From: CAZEDK01 sp964511025
Lineage (GTDB): Bacteria; Patescibacteriota; Gracilibacteria; UBA1369; GWF2-33-10
Reading direction: 5' to 3'
DNA length: 14,522 bases
Assembly: GCA_964511025.1 (NCBI GenBank)
Contig: CAZEDK010000040.1
Location: 1 to 14,522, forward strand
The notes under the pieces are model-generated. The model did no database searches. It was not told the DNA's origin and was given only the letters and a program-made list of their open reading frames with translations. The position numbers were made by a program, and so were the translations under genes. This document shows, piece after piece, positions 1 to 5,671 of the stretch; position 1 is the first letter of the stretch; each line of letters opens with the position of its first letter.

Positions 1-65
1 CAACTTTGGAAATTTCTTATGTGGATTTTGAGAAGTTTATTGAGAGTGTTGGTAGTAAATATTAA
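1..65 (+). CDS. C-terminal end of an upstream gene (partial)
   Basis: The reading frame starting at base 3 is open to a TAA at 63-65 and encodes TLEISYVDFEKFIESVGSKY. The other two forward frames give less protein-like translations. The tail resembles the end of a cyclic-nucleotide-binding-fold domain and is similar in pattern to a segment of the next gene (CQVTYYNIEDLLNITKDL), so it may be the end of a paralogue. A promoter for the next gene follows at once. With 20 residues visible the identity is a guess; that it is coding is moderately likely. Confidence 0.45.
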   Translation, partial: TLEISYVDFEKFIESVGSKY

Positions 66-82
66 TGATCAGAAAAATTTAT

Positions 83-110
83 TTGACCTAATACCCATTT
101 GAAGTATAAA
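83..110 (+). promoter_or_regulatory. Sigma-70-type promoter for the gene at 144
   Basis: TTGACC at 83-88 (-35) and TATAAA at 105-110 (-10) are separated by 16 bp. Transcription would begin near 117, leaving a leader of about 27 nt before the ATG at 144. The ten bases TTGACCTAAT at 83-92 recur exactly at the infC promoter (1362-1371). Confidence 0.6.
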
Positions 111-143
111 ATCCACTCTCTTTAAATAATTAATTTTTTGAAT

Positions 144-1346
144 ATGGCTAACGATAGACAGAGTGAAGTTAAATGTGTGGGTGAAGGTAGTTTTGAAGTT
201 ACAATGCCTGGGTTAGGTACAACTGTCGCTGCTGAACAAGTGGCAGGACATGTTGTTTCTCAGGTAAGATCAGGTTTTTTGTCGAATGTTAATGGTGTGA
301 CTGGCACAATGCAAAGTGCAGAAGAAGAAGATGTAGCAGAATTAGATGTAGCAGAATTAGATGAGACCGCAATAGACTCAGGTGAGGATTCTCTTGCTGT
401 AAAAGAAATTTCATTGCCAGAAGATCCAAATACCAATTTAACATTAGAGCAAATACAAGACATTTTGCTCCTTTGTCGCGAGACTCAATATATGACTGCT
501 GAACAAAAAGGAATTTTAGCGCGATTGTTATGTGAAGATCAAAGAATTTTACGTAATAATCGATCTGTTGCGAACAAGGGACAAGCTATGAATGCTGCTT
601 ATGTAATTTGTACTCTAGGTCCAAATGGAGGAGATAAACAGTTGGAAGGTAAGAATGGTAAAGATGAATGGTTTCAAATTCCTGCTCCTAGTGGACGGAT
701 ATTTGGACATTCTGTGATGCTTGGTGATGAAAGTATACTTAAAGGGTCTACAAATAGTACAATTGATCTGCGTGTGCCAGAGACAGACAGTGCAGGTATT
801 AGAGTGCTGGCTATTGCTTCTCAAACAATGGAAAATTTTAAAAAAGCTTGTCCAGAGGGGATGTTAAATTTTTTGAGAGCTTTGTTTGAGACTGCTACAG
901 ATATTCTGGCAAAGGAGCAGCCAACTGCTACGGCAAAAGCAAGTTATGGAGTTAGCAAAATAAAATTAGTTTCAGTTTTGCAAGATTTAGAAATTACCGG
1001 CGAATCTCAGACTGTAGAGGCAGATCAAGAAATTAAACCTCGCCCTGGAATGATTGCTATAGTAATAAGTGGTGAATTTAACATTAATAAAGGAGATAAA
1101 CGTATAAGACACTGCAATGTTCAACCCGGCGCGGAAGAAATTCTTTTTGAACGTTTTGCACTTGGAAAAGAGGCAACAGCAAATATCATAGCTAGCAAAG
1201 CTTGTCAGGTTACTTATTATAATATAGAAGATTTGCTTAATATCACAAAAGATTTGTCAGGTCAGATTGATATAGATCGCCTTCAATTAGTTGAAAAGTT
1301 TTGGAAAACTTTATTTTGTTCGGCTTTGCATAGAAGAATGTCGTGA
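144..1346 (+). CDS. Protein with two cyclic-nucleotide-binding-like domains, 400 aa
   Basis: I do not recognise this as a named gene. The N-terminal ~100 residues look disordered and acidic and include a duplicated DVAEL. Two segments then have the pattern of the cNMP-binding (Crp/cupin-like) fold: about 150-255 (GRIFGHSVMLGDE, then a beta-rich stretch and two helices) and about 275-395 (MIAIVISGEFNI, EEILFERFALGKEATANIIA, CQVTYYNIEDL, closing helices). The phosphate-binding arginine of true cNMP pockets (PRAAT-like) is not seen; the second domain has KEATA. Ligand binding is therefore doubtful. There is no C-terminal helix-turn-helix, so it is not a Crp regulator by sequence. I chose ATG 144 over the in-frame TTG at 138. 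It has its own promoter and is followed by the infC promoter, so it is probably monocistronic. Fold call is moderate, function unknown. Confidence 0.6.
   Translation: MANDRQSEVKCVGEGSFEVTMPGLGTTVAAEQVAGHVVSQVRSGFLSNVNGVTGTMQSAEEEDVAELDVAELDETAIDSGEDSLAVKEISLPEDPNTNLTLEQIQDILLLCRETQYMTAEQKGILARLLCEDQRILRNNRSVANKGQAMNAAYVICTLGPNGGDKQLEGKNGKDEWFQIPAPSGRIFGHSVMLGDESILKGSTNSTIDLRVPETDSAGIRVLAIASQTMENFKKACPEGMLNFLRALFETATDILAKEQPTATAKASYGVSKIKLVSVLQDLEITGESQTVEADQEIKPRPGMIAIVISGEFNINKGDKRIRHCNVQPGAEEILFERFALGKEATANIIASKACQVTYYNIEDLLNITKDLSGQIDIDRLQLVEKFWKTLFCSALHRRMS
330..359 (+). repeat. In-frame 15-bp tandem duplication, two copies
   Basis: GATGTAGCAGAATTA occurs twice back to back (330-344 and 345-359), perfectly and in frame, encoding DVAEL-DVAEL in the acidic low-complexity N-terminal part of the gene at 144. 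The lack of any silent difference between copies suggests a recent slippage duplication. Confidence 0.9.
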
Positions 1347-1361
1347 TTTCTTCGTTTTTGC

Positions 1362-1390
1362 TTGACCTAATGGTCTTATTTTAATACAAT
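1362..1390 (+). promoter_or_regulatory. Promoter of the infC-rpmI-rplT operon
   Basis: TTGACC at 1362-1367 and TACAAT at 1385-1390 are 17 bp apart, close to the sigma-70 ideal. The start site would fall near 1397, giving a leader of about 40 nt before the proposed ATT start at 1438. A perfect 14-bp palindrome, CCTTTTTAAAAAGG, lies at 1398-1411, right at the predicted transcript 5' end, and could form a small 5' hairpin. Confidence 0.65.
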
Positions 1391-1437
1391 CTATAAGCCT
1401 TTTTAAAAAGGGCAAATATTTTCTTAACTTTAATTCT

Positions 1438-1947
1438 ATTTCTAAAAGTTTTCGCATTAATCACCAGATACGATCCAGGGAGCTAAGATTAATTTCTGAT
1501 GATGGGCAGCAACTTGGAGTGCTGACAATAGAAGAAGCTCTGGCTATGGCTGACGAGCAAGGTCTGGATCTGGTAGAAGTTTCTCCGAATGATAATCCAC
1601 CAGTTTGCAAGATTACAGATTTTGGAAAAATGATTTATAGACAGAATAAGATAGATAGAAAACACAAAGTTAAACAGAAAGCAAATGAAATCAAAGGCAT
1701 TAGGTTGAGTGTTGCGATTAGTGATCACGATTTGGAAGTCAAAGTAAATCAAGCGATCAAATTTCTCAAAGCTCAACATCCAATCAAAGTTGCCTTGATA
1801 CTCAAAGGCAGAGAACAAGCTTATAGGGAAATGGCTGTTGCAAGACTTAATCAGTTCGCGGGAAAACTTTCAGAATACGCGCAAATAGATCAAATCCCTA
1901 AGAGTCAGGGGGCAAATGTATTTATGACTCTCTCACCAAAAAAGTAA
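1438..1947 (+). CDS. infC: Translation initiation factor IF-3
   Basis: IF3 binds the 30S subunit, keeps it from joining 50S and proofreads start codons. Signature blocks of the N-domain are visible: RINHQIRSRELRLI, DDGQQLGV, GLDLVEVSPN and PPVCKITDFGK. A basic linker (KIDRKHKVKQ) and the C-domain (IKGIRLSVAISDHD, KGREQAYREMA, ending FMTLSPKK) follow. The frame is open from 1366, but there is no ATG, GTG or TTG before GTG 1519, and starting there would delete the conserved RINHQIR block. ATT at 1438 gives a 169-aa protein beginning (M)SKSFRINHQI, matching where family members begin; ATT 1456 is a less likely alternative because it falls inside the block. E. coli infC also starts with AUU and is autoregulated through it. 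It heads an operon with L35 and L20. Family certain; start inferred. Confidence 0.93.
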   Translation: MSKSFRINHQIRSRELRLISDDGQQLGVLTIEEALAMADEQGLDLVEVSPNDNPPVCKITDFGKMIYRQNKIDRKHKVKQKANEIKGIRLSVAISDHDLEVKVNQAIKFLKAQHPIKVALILKGREQAYREMAVARLNQFAGKLSEYAQIDQIPKSQGANVFMTLSPKK

Positions 1948-1956
1948 TATATTATT

Positions 1957-2157
1957 ATGAAGCAAAAAACACATTCTGGTCTTAAGAAGAGAATTAGAAT
2001 TAAGACAAAAAAAGGGAAATTGAAACTTTTTTATCAGAAAGCTGCAAGAAATCATTTGATGATTAACAAATCCAAGAAACAAAAAGGATTGCCAACGCTA
2101 ATTGAAGTCTCAAGTGGCAGAATGCAGGCAGTGAGAAGAATGATGCCGCATGCGTAA
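1957..2157 (+). CDS. rpmI: 50S ribosomal protein L35
   Basis: Small basic protein of the large ribosomal subunit. The 66 residues are of normal length and show the family pattern: MKQKTHSGLKKRIRIK at the N-terminus, then KAARNHLMINKSKKQK and the C-terminal LIEVSSGRMQAVRRMMPHA. It begins 9 bp after the infC stop in the invariant infC-rpmI-rplT order, so it is surely cotranscribed. The ATG at 1957 has no Shine-Dalgarno sequence; the preceding bases are almost all A and T. Confidence 0.95.
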   Translation: MKQKTHSGLKKRIRIKTKKGKLKLFYQKAARNHLMINKSKKQKGLPTLIEVSSGRMQAVRRMMPHA

Positions 2158-2195
2158 GAGAGAATTCAAAATTCAAAATTTAAAATTTCTAAAAT
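2158..2195 (+). repeat. AT-rich spacer with short AATTCAAA repeats
   Basis: The 38-bp spacer between rpmI and rplT contains AATTCAAAATTCAAAATTT, a short-period repeat. There is no Shine-Dalgarno sequence before the rplT ATG. No hairpin of note was seen. Confidence 0.5.
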
Positions 2196-2543
2196 ATGAC
2201 ACGTGTTAAAAGAGGTGTAGCAACAAGAAAACGCCATAAAAAAGTCCTCAAACTTGCAAAAGGTTACAGATGGGGCAGAAGTAAGTTATTTAACGAAGCC
2301 AAAAGAGCTATCATGAAAGCAGGGCAGTATGCTTATGCTCACAGAAGAGCAAAGAAGAGAGATTTCCGCGCTCTTTGGATTATTAGAATCAGTGCGGCAT
2401 TGAAGCTTACAGGTGTTCTCTATAGTAGATTCACTCACAATGCGACAATTAAGAAAATCAATATCAACAGGAAGATGCTGGCTGATCTTGCTATGAATCA
2501 TGCAAAGGTCTTTGAAAGAATTAAAGAAGTTGTGATGGGATAG
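2196..2543 (+). CDS. rplT: 50S ribosomal protein L20
   Basis: L20 binds 23S rRNA early in 50S assembly and in many bacteria represses its own operon by binding the leader mRNA. The 115 aa are of family length with classical blocks: MTRVKRGVATRKRHKKVLKLAKGY (shown here in part as TRVKRGV and KRHKKVLKLAKGY), KRDFRALWIIRISAA, YSRFTHNA and LADLAMNHAKVF. It closes the infC operon. No L20-binding pseudoknot could be established by eye in the short leader. No clear hairpin terminator follows; the next promoter begins 9 bp past the stop. Confidence 0.96.
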   Translation: MTRVKRGVATRKRHKKVLKLAKGYRWGRSKLFNEAKRAIMKAGQYAYAHRRAKKRDFRALWIIRISAALKLTGVLYSRFTHNATIKKININRKMLADLAMNHAKVFERIKEVVMG

Positions 2544-2552
2544 AAATTGTTT

Positions 2553-2581
2553 TTGACAGTTTGATATATATGATTTAATAT
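2553..2581 (+). promoter_or_regulatory. Promoter of the toxin-antitoxin operon
   Basis: A consensus TTGACA at 2553-2558 is followed 17 bp later by TAATAT at 2576-2581. Predicted transcription start is near 2588, about 20 nt before the antitoxin ATG. The -10 box lies in the spacer of the inverted repeat described separately. Confidence 0.6.
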
Positions 2582-2599
2582 ATAAACATATATATCAAA
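2560..2599. promoter_or_regulatory. Probable autoregulatory operator (13-bp perfect inverted repeat)
   Basis: TTTGATATATATG at 2560-2572 is the exact reverse complement of CATATATATCAAA at 2587-2599, with a 14-bp spacer holding the -10 box. Ribbon-helix-helix antitoxins typically bind such paired half-sites over their own promoter; here the gene immediately downstream encodes one. Binding itself is inferred. Confidence 0.65.
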
Positions 2600-2607
2600 T
2601 TTAAATT

Positions 2608-2874
2608 ATGGCGACCGCGAAATTAATGACAAATCTTTTACCTGCTTATTATTCTTTCCTTCAAAAAGAGCAAAAAGATTCCGGTAAGACCAAAAGAGAA
2701 ATAATTGAAGAAGCTTTGGCTCTATATATGAGAGCTAAAAAGAAGAGGGAGATTGAAAATGCTTATAAGGCAATGGCAGAAGATAAAGAATATTTGGAAG
2801 AAATGCGTGAAATGGCTGAAATGGGAATGGAATATTATTTAATTGATATAGACAATGCAGATCAAGAAATATGA
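2608..2874 (+). CDS. MazE-type antitoxin, ribbon-helix-helix
   Basis: 88-aa acidic protein, the antitoxin half of a type II toxin-antitoxin module. The N-terminal third has the ribbon-helix-helix pattern: a short beta strand (AKLMTNLLP), a helix (AYYSFLQKEQKDSG), then KTKREIIEEALALYMRAKKK. Such dimers bind the operator. The rest is a charged helical tail rich in Glu and Met (AMAEDKEYLEEMREMAEMG), as expected for the part that wraps and inhibits the toxin. It overlaps the toxin gene by 20 nt, indicating translational coupling. The upstream inverted repeat suggests autorepression. Family assignment is by fold pattern and partner, not by a specific subfamily. Confidence 0.8.
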   Translation: MATAKLMTNLLPAYYSFLQKEQKDSGKTKREIIEEALALYMRAKKKREIENAYKAMAEDKEYLEEMREMAEMGMEYYLIDIDNADQEI

Positions 2875-3205
2875 TATTTTGTTAGTAAATTTGAATCCAA
2901 CACTTGGATCAGAACAAAAAAGTACTAGGCCGTGCATAGTTGTGCAGCATAATCCAGCTAATCATTCCTCAACCACTACGGTTGTATGTCCTATTACATC
3001 AACTATTAAAAAATTTCCCCATACTCTTATTGTAAATCCAAGTAAATTAAATAATTTAACTAATGTTTGTAAAATAGATATCCTTCAAATACGAACCGTA
3101 GACAAAATACGTATTATCAAAAAAATTGGAGAACTTGATGATAAATACAAAGAAGAATTAAAGGAAAAATTCTGTATAAGTTTTGATCTGGATGATATGT
3201 TTTAG
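2855..3205 (+). CDS. MazF/PemK-family mRNA interferase toxin
   Basis: Ribosome-independent endoribonuclease that cleaves mRNA when its antitoxin is degraded. At 116 aa it has the normal family length. Visible motifs are KKYDILLVNLNPTLGSEQ at the N-terminus, with TRPCIVV carrying the conserved Arg-Pro (R25, P26), TTVVCPITST with the conserved Thr/Ser region (residues 47-50), and DILQIRTVDK, matching the family's DQ-hR-ID segment. The start ATG at 2855 lies inside the antitoxin gene (20-nt overlap). Its 3' end abuts a convergent cyclophilin gene with a 7-bp gap and no terminator hairpin between. All expected active-site regions are present, so it is probably active. Confidence 0.9.
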   Translation: MQIKKYDILLVNLNPTLGSEQKSTRPCIVVQHNPANHSSTTTVVCPITSTIKKFPHTLIVNPSKLNNLTNVCKIDILQIRTVDKIRIIKKIGELDDKYKEELKEKFCISFDLDDMF

Positions 3206-3212
3206 AGTGTTT

Positions 3213-3848
3213 TTAGTATTTCTCGACTGTTATTTTTGTAACAACTATAGGCACAAGCGGGTTATCCATTGGACCTACTTCGCTAGTTGCAATTTCATCT
3301 AATACGTCAAACCCTTCATATAATTGTCCAAAAACCGCATGTTTGCCGTCCAGCCATGGGGTAGATTTTGCATGAACGATGAAAAACTGACTGCCGTTTG
3401 TATTAGCTCCTCTGTTTGCCATAGAAAGCGCACCTTTTATATTTTTCAAATCAGGATCAAATTCATCGTTGAAGCTTGTACCCGGACCTTTGTAGCTATA
3501 GCCTCCTGTACCGTTTTTGTTTTGGAAATCTCCACCTTGGACCATGAAATCTTCAATTACTCTATGAAATATTGTGTTGTCATAATTGCCTTTGTCTGCA
3601 TGGAATTTGAAATTTTTCACAGTTTCAGGAACTTTCTTTTCAAATAATACAGCTTTCATTGTTCCTTTGTTGCTTTCTATTACGGCAATCGTGTCGCCTG
3701 TCTTCGGTTTTGAGCTTTGCATAAATTGTGGATTGTTAGATTGTTGGGTGTTTTGATTCTGCTCCGTTTTTGTTCTGCAAGAGCTCAAGAATAATAATGT
3801 TGTGATAATTAATATGGAAGAGATAATAAAGAATTGTTTTTTTAGCAT
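3213..3848 (-). CDS. Cyclophilin-type peptidyl-prolyl isomerase, lipoprotein
   Basis: Catalyses cis-trans isomerisation of X-Pro bonds, here probably outside the membrane. Residues 1-24 form a lipoprotein signal: a basic start (MLKKQ), a hydrophobic core and the lipobox LSSC with the lipidated Cys at 24. A Gln/Asn-rich linker to ~50 follows. The cyclophilin domain spans 53-211: FHRVIEDFMVQGGDF carries the catalytic Arg (R96), with NGSQFFI, the W165 and H170 region (WLDGKHAVFG) and a regular C-terminus. All standard active-site residues are present. It lies 18 bp downstream of the AbiEii gene on the same strand and may be read through from it, although no functional tie is expected. The start has no Shine-Dalgarno sequence. 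Confidence 0.93.
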   Translation of the reverse strand: MLKKQFFIISSILIITTLLFLSSCRTKTEQNQNTQQSNNPQFMQSSKPKTGDTIAVIESNKGTMKAVLFEKKVPETVKNFKFHADKGNYDNTIFHRVIEDFMVQGGDFQNKNGTGGYSYKGPGTSFNDEFDPDLKNIKGALSMANRGANTNGSQFFIVHAKSTPWLDGKHAVFGQLYEGFDVLDEIATSEVGPMDNPLVPIVVTKITVEKY

Positions 3849-3866
3849 TTTTAGAGAGTTAGTAAT

Positions 3867-4697
3867 TTATATTTTTTGTATTAAATCTGAACTTATGTCT
3901 TGAAAATTATTCATTATTTGTACGTCTTCAATATTAAATAAAAATGGAGATAACTGCTTTGTTAATTTTTCAAAATCAGTTTCTTGGATTTTTTGAAACA
4001 TTTTCTTTTTATATTCATCTTTACTCTTTACCAAGATATCACGATCAGCTAGATAATTTAAATCTATTTTTGCGCCTGCAAATATTAAACACATATAATC
4101 AAAGAAGTCCCTAGCTCTTGCATTTTTTCTATACAAAATAGCATTTGATTTCTCTGCTAAAAACATATCAAGTGTAGTCGTATTGAATATAAACTGTTTA
4201 GCAAATTTAGATATAACTTTTTTTTCTACTGGATAATTTTTCTTGCCTAAGTTTTGAAAATCAAGCTGAATTGAAAGTTTTTCAAATTCATGAAGATTTT
4301 TGAAAATTTTCCCACTGCAGCCATAAAACTGTAAAATATTTATAAATTGTATATAAATTTTAAAATGGAAATATGTTTCTTCTGATTTATGTATAGAAAA
4401 TTCACATTTAATGTTTTCTTTCAGCAAAGATTTTTGTATATAAATCATTATTTCGTACAAATGTTCTTTTTTTAAAACGCCTAAATAATTAAAATCCAAA
4501 TCTTCTGAGAATCTATTTAAATTATAAAAAAATCGTAGAGCTGTACCTCCTATAAAAATTAGGTTTTTTGCATAATCAGTTTGTTGCAAATAAAACAAAA
4601 TTAATGTTTGTAAATATTCCCGCAAAATACCTCTTCTTTTTTCTAAAGGCATTTTTTCAATTTCAGCATATTTTAATAAATCAGTAAGTGTTAACAT
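3867..4697 (-). CDS. AbiEii-type nucleotidyltransferase toxin
   Basis: Member of the AbiEii/AbiGii/MenT nucleotidyltransferase group, the toxin of AbiE-type (type IV-described) modules, which acts by transferring nucleotides to cellular targets such as tRNA. The nucleotidyltransferase signature is intact: IGGTALRFFY (G50-G51-T52) followed by NRFSEDLDF with the metal-binding D66 and D68. A third acidic position is plausible at D146 (SIQLDFQNL). The conserved Lys/Arg region AEKSNAILYRKNARARDFFDY (183-201, shown in part) fits the family. At 276 aa it has normal length. It starts 10 bp after the upstream AbiEi-like gene. Activity as an anti-phage or addiction module is inferred from the pair. Confidence 0.88.
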   Translation of the reverse strand: MLTLTDLLKYAEIEKMPLEKRRGILREYLQTLILFYLQQTDYAKNLIFIGGTALRFFYNLNRFSEDLDFNYLGVLKKEHLYEIMIYIQKSLLKENIKCEFSIHKSEETYFHFKIYIQFINILQFYGCSGKIFKNLHEFEKLSIQLDFQNLGKKNYPVEKKVISKFAKQFIFNTTTLDMFLAEKSNAILYRKNARARDFFDYMCLIFAGAKIDLNYLADRDILVKSKDEYKKKMFQKIQETDFEKLTKQLSPFLFNIEDVQIMNNFQDISSDLIQKI

Positions 4698-4707
4698 TTC
4701 AGGAATT

Positions 4708-5292
4708 TTAAATTTTAATTAATAATTTTTGTGTTTTTTGAGGAAATTTTTTTGAAAGCTTCATAAGATATTTCAGGTTTAAATTTTTTAAAATTTCTTT
4801 ATTTAATCTTTCAAAAAACTGATCATGACAATTTGGATTTCTAAAATATAAAAAATCAAGAATTGCTTTTTCAGGAGAAGCTATAAAAATCCCATCTTTT
4901 AATTCAAAAAAATCAGAAAATAATTCATTTTTGATATGATGGTAATTATAAATTGTTTGATTGAGTTCAAAACTATTTGTGTTTTTTGTAGTGATTGAAA
5001 TAACTTGGGCGCTTATATCCGGAATAATGCTGTAATGAGACAAAGCTGATTCCAATGAAATATAAGATGGAGTTACCAATTTTGAAGCAATTTCAAATTC
5101 ATCAATATTCTCACCGCCAAAAGTATATAAGGCTTTTTTTAGATTTTTTAAATATTTTTTTTTGACCCAACGATTAATTTTGAGACGTAAATATTGCATT
5201 GAGTACTCTGAAAATAATATTTTTAGGTCATTTATCGAAAAAATCTTTAAGTTATTTTGATTGCAAAATTTTTGAAACTCCAAAAATTGCAT
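4708..5292 (-). CDS. AbiEi-type antitoxin / transcriptional regulator
   Basis: The likely partner and repressor of the AbiEii gene just downstream. From ATG 5292 it is 194 aa: an N-terminal winged-helix-like segment (MQFLEFQKFC, IFSINDLKILF, YLRLKINRWVKKKYLKNLKKALYTF, given in pieces), then the AbiEi pattern with the S-x-x-S-A-L-x-x-Y block (SLESALSHYSIIP) and the later EKAILDFLYFR, typical of this group. ATG 5310 (six residues longer) is an alternative. The still longer TTG start at 5370 would add a hydrophobic leader out of keeping with a DNA-binding protein. The promoter probably lies between 5293 and 5400; a possible -10, TATGAT, at 5334-5329 overlaps a 10-bp palindrome. Confidence 0.75.
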   Translation of the reverse strand: MQFLEFQKFCNQNNLKIFSINDLKILFSEYSMQYLRLKINRWVKKKYLKNLKKALYTFGGENIDEFEIASKLVTPSYISLESALSHYSIIPDISAQVISITTKNTNSFELNQTIYNYHHIKNELFSDFFELKDGIFIASPEKAILDFLYFRNPNCHDQFFERLNKEILKNLNLKYLMKLSKKFPQKTQKLLIKI

Positions 5293-5323
5293 ATATTGGA
5301 TAATTATCATTTTTGATGATGAA

Positions 5324-5333
5324 ATGATATCAT
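5324..5333. promoter_or_regulatory. Possible AbiEi operator palindrome
   Basis: ATGATATCAT at 5324-5333 is a perfect 10-bp palindrome about 30 bp upstream of the AbiEi start. It overlaps a TATGAT (5334-5329, minus strand) that could be a -10 box, though no good -35 is spaced from it. Short palindromes are common in AT-rich DNA, so this is tentative. Confidence 0.25.
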
Positions 5334-5411
5334 ATTCTTTTAAAGAAAGCAAAAAAAGAAAAACCAGCAAGCAGTTGCAAAATTTGCACTTGAAAAATCT
5401 AAAAATTGTGT

Positions 5412-5600
5412 ATGGACTTATTTCAGATTTTTGCCAGCAATGATTTATTGGTTGTGCCTGGCATAAAAATGATTAATGGACCAGAGCATGAGATACCAAA
5501 CTCAAGTCCTATACGTAGATCCTTTAGAATGAATGGAGGCGCACCTAGAGCAAAATTAAGGGCTGGTCTGGAAAGGATGGGTGAAATTTTGAAGACTTAG
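5412..5600 (+). pseudogene. C-terminal remnant of a PLP-dependent aminotransferase
   Basis: The 62 codons read as the last part of a fold-type I (class I/II) aminotransferase: LFQIFASNDLLVVPG matches the small-domain helix and the strand usually written GVLVVPG. IRRSFRMNGG then holds the position of the substrate-carboxylate-binding arginine, and LRAGLERMGEIL the terminal helix. Such enzymes are about 380-400 aa, so some 320 residues are absent. Upstream, the frame closes at a TAA (5400-5402) and the minus-strand AbiE genes begin, so no N-terminal part exists on this strand. It has a higher G/C content than its surroundings. Most simply it is a stump left when the AbiE segment arrived. Expression of a 62-aa protein cannot be excluded. 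Confidence 0.6.
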
Positions 5601-5671
5601 CTTCAGCCTTTAAAAGATTTATTTTTTATGTTAATCTGATCTTTGGATTTGAAGATTAGTTTTTTTTAACA

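Noticed and set aside
138..143. TTG start two codons before ATG 144
   Set aside because: An ATG six bases downstream is a better start and nothing conserved lies between.
615..824. Minus-strand ORF within the gene at 144
   Set aside because: No start context, no motifs, and the plus-strand frame has domain structure throughout.
1519..1947. infC starting at GTG 1519
   Set aside because: It would remove the conserved RINHQIRSRELRLI and DDGQQLGV block that is encoded in frame just upstream; the ATT at 1438 fits the family.
5293..5370. Longer AbiEi start at TTG 5370
   Set aside because: It adds 26 residues of hydrophobic and low-complexity sequence overlapping the likely promoter region; ATG 5292 begins directly at the winged-helix segment.
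5632..5667. Hairpin TAATCT...AGATTA followed by eight T before the MurF-like gene
   Set aside because: Only a 6-bp A/T stem with a 15-nt loop; too weak to call a terminator.
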